This document shows, piece after piece, positions 7,153 to 9,195 of a stretch of 9,195 nt of DNA. Under the pieces are notes generated by a model. It was not told the origin of the DNA and did not search any database. It was given only the letters and a program-made list of their open reading frames with translations. A program made the position numbers and the translations under genes. Every line of letters starts with the position of its first letter. The stretch's first letter is position 1. Source of the stretch: SAR86 cluster bacterium (GTDB lineage: Bacteria; Pseudomonadota; Gammaproteobacteria; SAR86; D2472); NCBI GenBank assembly GCA_029248485.1, contig JAQWJG010000064.1, positions 1-9,195 on the forward strand. Direction: 5' to 3'.

Positions 7153-9195
7153 CTAGAAATTATAAGTCCATCTAACACCATAGGTTGCTTGTTCTCTAGC
7201 CCAAATACTTTTATTAAACCCTAATGGAGCTGTGGCTTCACCAATGTGCATAATGTTCTGCTCATCAGTTATATTTTGACCGTATATATCAATACGCCAT
7301 TTTGGATCATCAATGGATGGGGTGATAGAAATCATGGCATTGTATTCAGTCCATGAAGGAACTTTATCCCACTCTAGATCAAACAAAGTTGTGTAACGCT
7401 CATCTTGCTTGTAAGCATCTAATCTGAAGTTAACATTGTAGTTTTCTGTCGTCATGGTGTACTGAACACCTACATTCATTGATAATTCAGGATGTGTTAA
7501 TGAATTACCTCCAATATCTGAGAGCAAACCATCTTTTATAGCATCAGCTGGGTTACAGCCCAATATTGAACAGGCTGTGCTCACCATATATTGAGCATAC
7601 AGATCTCTTGAGGCCGTAAGTGATGGTAAATGACCAGGTGTTACATTTGGCAAGAAACTAACCGGCGTTGGTTGTCCAGTTACTCTGTCTCCATGAAATT
7701 CTGCTGGAACTATAAGGGCTTGAAGGGGACCCCAAAGCCCACCCTGCCACATATTCCAGATAACTGTAGCAACATCTTTTCTGACAACAAAAACTTCTCC
7801 GTCTGCAGCATTTTTCATTAAGTGCCAGTTACCACAACCTGTTGTAAGACAGAGATCAGCATTTGCAGGGTTCATAATCATTTCGCCACTTGCAATTTCT
7901 GATTCTTCCCAAGCAATGCCCATATTAAACTGCCATTCAGGAGCATTAATAGGCACCCAAATGAATTCACTTTCAAAGCCCATCATGTCAACATCAATAC
8001 CTTCGTTCACACGAGTTTTATTTTGAATTTTTGTGACTTGATAGTCTTCAGCATCATACATGTATGCCGCAGCATTCCATCGCATTCCTTGAGCTGGGAA
8101 GTCAGCTTTAAAGCCAACCTCAAAAGCAGTAAGTTCAGTTGATGGGAATACTTGAGGTGTATCTGGATATTTTGCAGGATCTAATGCAGGGTTAAAACCG
8201 CCTCCTTTAAATCCTTTAGAAATTGAGCCATAGACAAGCGTGTTGTCATTTAACACATAGTCGACAACAAAGCGTCCAGTGTTATTTGCATATTCTGTCT
8301 CAGGATCCCCTGGAGTGCCTGATGCATACCAGGACTGCCCAAAAGCTGGGATGGATTGACCTGGCAATGCGGCAAAACCATTGCCCTGACTGCCAAAACC
8401 TACAACACTCAAGAAAGGCGACCTACCATACTGCTCTTTATAATCTTCAGTTCTTCTTAGGCCTAAAGTATATTTAATTCTATCATTCGGTTGATAGTAA
8501 ACCTCTCCAAAGACAGCTGAACTTCTTGATGCCGCCATACTGGATGTTCTATACAAAGGTGCATAAAGTTGGACAAAGCCCTGAGGAAGACCACCAGTTA
8601 AAACTCCTGGAGGAAATAAAGCTAAGGCATCAAGACCATTTGCTGCAATATCATAAACACTTTTTCCTGAAGCTTCAGTATGAATTGCGCCCAATAAATA
8701 ATTCCAATTTCCATCTAAGTTTGATTGAAATCTTATTTCTGTTACTTCGTTTTCGCTATCAGGGTTGTACTGACGATCAAACCCATCTGGGTAATTCATA
8801 GTATCTGTTAAACAGCCACCATATGAGCCAAGGGTTCCATCATCAAGATTACAGTTTGGACCATAACCTGTCATGGGCACATACCCGCCAGGAAAATATG
8901 GATTGTCCTTAAATCTTAAACGATCATACTCTTCGGATTCATAAACCCCTGTTCGGTCATACAGTCTATCTTTTCTAGAATGTGACAATGTCATATCCCA
9001 ATTATCATTAATTGTGTGGTTAATAATTAACTGAGTAATATCTTGATCAACAATGTATCTTGGATTACCTCTATTATTTGATTGCCAAAAACCCTTTGGT
9101 GCACCTGACATATCAGTCACTGGCGTGTAATCTAAGATGCCGGTTAAGATAGCAAGATTTTCCACAAAAGTTGCCATGGGATGAGTTAACTCATG
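7153..9195 (-). CDS. TonB-dependent outer-membrane receptor, 5' end beyond the window
   Basis: This is the C-terminal beta-barrel of a TonB-dependent receptor, which imports a bound ligand across the outer membrane using TonB/ExbBD energy. About 680 residues are visible. The frame stays open through the right edge: six codons (HELTHP) precede the ATG at 9177, so that ATG is internal. The signal peptide, TonB box and plug domain lie outside. Barrel signatures include alternating aromatic strands, NTLVYGSISKGFKGGGFNP (about 312-330 from the ATG), ELTAFEVGFKADF, the penultimate NITDEQ and a terminal aromatic (RWTYNF), the usual beta-barrel assembly signal. Three short-spaced cysteine pairs (109/122, 443/448, 536/541) lie in probable outer loops. 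The ligand cannot be told from the barrel; an iron chelate or a glycan fragment is possible. It converges with the esterase gene on a shared terminator. Confidence 0.93.
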   Translation of the reverse strand, partial: HELTHPMATFVENLAILTGILDYTPVTDMSGAPKGFWQSNNRGNPRYIVDQDITQLIINHTINDNWDMTLSHSRKDRLYDRTGVYESEEYDRLRFKDNPYFPGGYVPMTGYGPNCNLDDGTLGSYGGCLTDTMNYPDGFDRQYNPDSENEVTEIRFQSNLDGNWNYLLGAIHTEASGKSVYDIAANGLDALALFPPGVLTGGLPQGFVQLYAPLYRTSSMAASRSSAVFGEVYYQPNDRIKYTLGLRRTEDYKEQYGRSPFLSVVGFGSQGNGFAALPGQSIPAFGQSWYASGTPGDPETEYANNTGRFVVDYVLNDNTLVYGSISKGFKGGGFNPALDPAKYPDTPQVFPSTELTAFEVGFKADFPAQGMRWNAAAYMYDAEDYQVTKIQNKTRVNEGIDVDMMGFESEFIWVPINAPEWQFNMGIAWEESEIASGEMIMNPANADLCLTTGCGNWHLMKNAADGEVFVVRKDVATVIWNMWQGGLWGPLQALIVPAEFHGDRVTGQPTPVSFLPNVTPGHLPSLTASRDLYAQYMVSTACSILGCNPADAIKDGLLSDIGGNSLTHPELSMNVGVQYTMTTENYNVNFRLDAYKQDERYTTLFDLEWDKVPSWTEYNAMISITPSIDDPKWRIDIYGQNITDEQNIMHIGEATAPLGFNKSIWAREQATYGVRWTYNF

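Noticed and set aside
9175..9177. ATG at 9177 as the start of the TonB-dependent receptor
   Set aside because: The frame continues without a stop to the window edge, and the protein from this ATG lacks a signal peptide and plug domain, so the true start lies outside.
9181..9194. Perfect 14-base palindrome ATGAGTTAACTCAT at the right edge, as an operator
   Set aside because: It lies inside the receptor coding frame, far from that gene's start, and a palindrome this short can arise by chance.

Overview
The window is an AT-rich bacterial segment. It looks like a marine, heterotrophic Gram-negative bacterium, most plausibly a gammaproteobacterium of the SAR86/SAR92 kind. This is inference: it rests on a long TonB-dependent receptor, an Lol-type lipoprotein, a G-form malate synthase, tight gene packing and low GC. 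No rRNA, tRNA, insertion sequence, phage gene or CRISPR array is visible.

Layout. Positions 1-148 hold no complete gene. There is a strand-asymmetric, GC-richer edge (about 1-80) and, on the minus strand, a near-consensus promoter with an A/T block upstream that would transcribe out of the left edge. Positions 149-5988 are a four-gene minus-strand operon read right to left: malate synthase G (glcB), a small DUF1330 protein, a secreted M20 metallopeptidase and a secreted glycoside hydrolase family 2 enzyme. Every junction overlaps by 1 to 8 bases. Positions 5989-6114 form a divergent control region. Positions 6115-7110 (plus strand) encode an esterase lipoprotein of the PHB-depolymerase/feruloyl-esterase (LpqC) type, with a promoter so close to its ATG that the mRNA is predicted to be leaderless. 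A strong palindromic terminator at 7109-7135 separates it from a convergent TonB-dependent receptor gene (7153 to the right edge). That gene is cut by the window and lacks its N-terminal signal and plug.

How the genes may work together. Several products suit the uptake and breakdown of polymeric or conjugated organic matter: an outer-membrane receptor, a lipoprotein esterase, and a secreted glycosidase and peptidase. Malate synthase condenses glyoxylate with acetyl-CoA, letting cells grow on two-carbon compounds, glycolate or acids released from esters or polyhydroxybutyrate. The functional link is inference from gene order; every family here is known. The less ordinary points are the promoter at the left edge, the predicted leaderless transcript, the TTG-started overlapping GH2 gene and an insertion in the GH2 catalytic domain.
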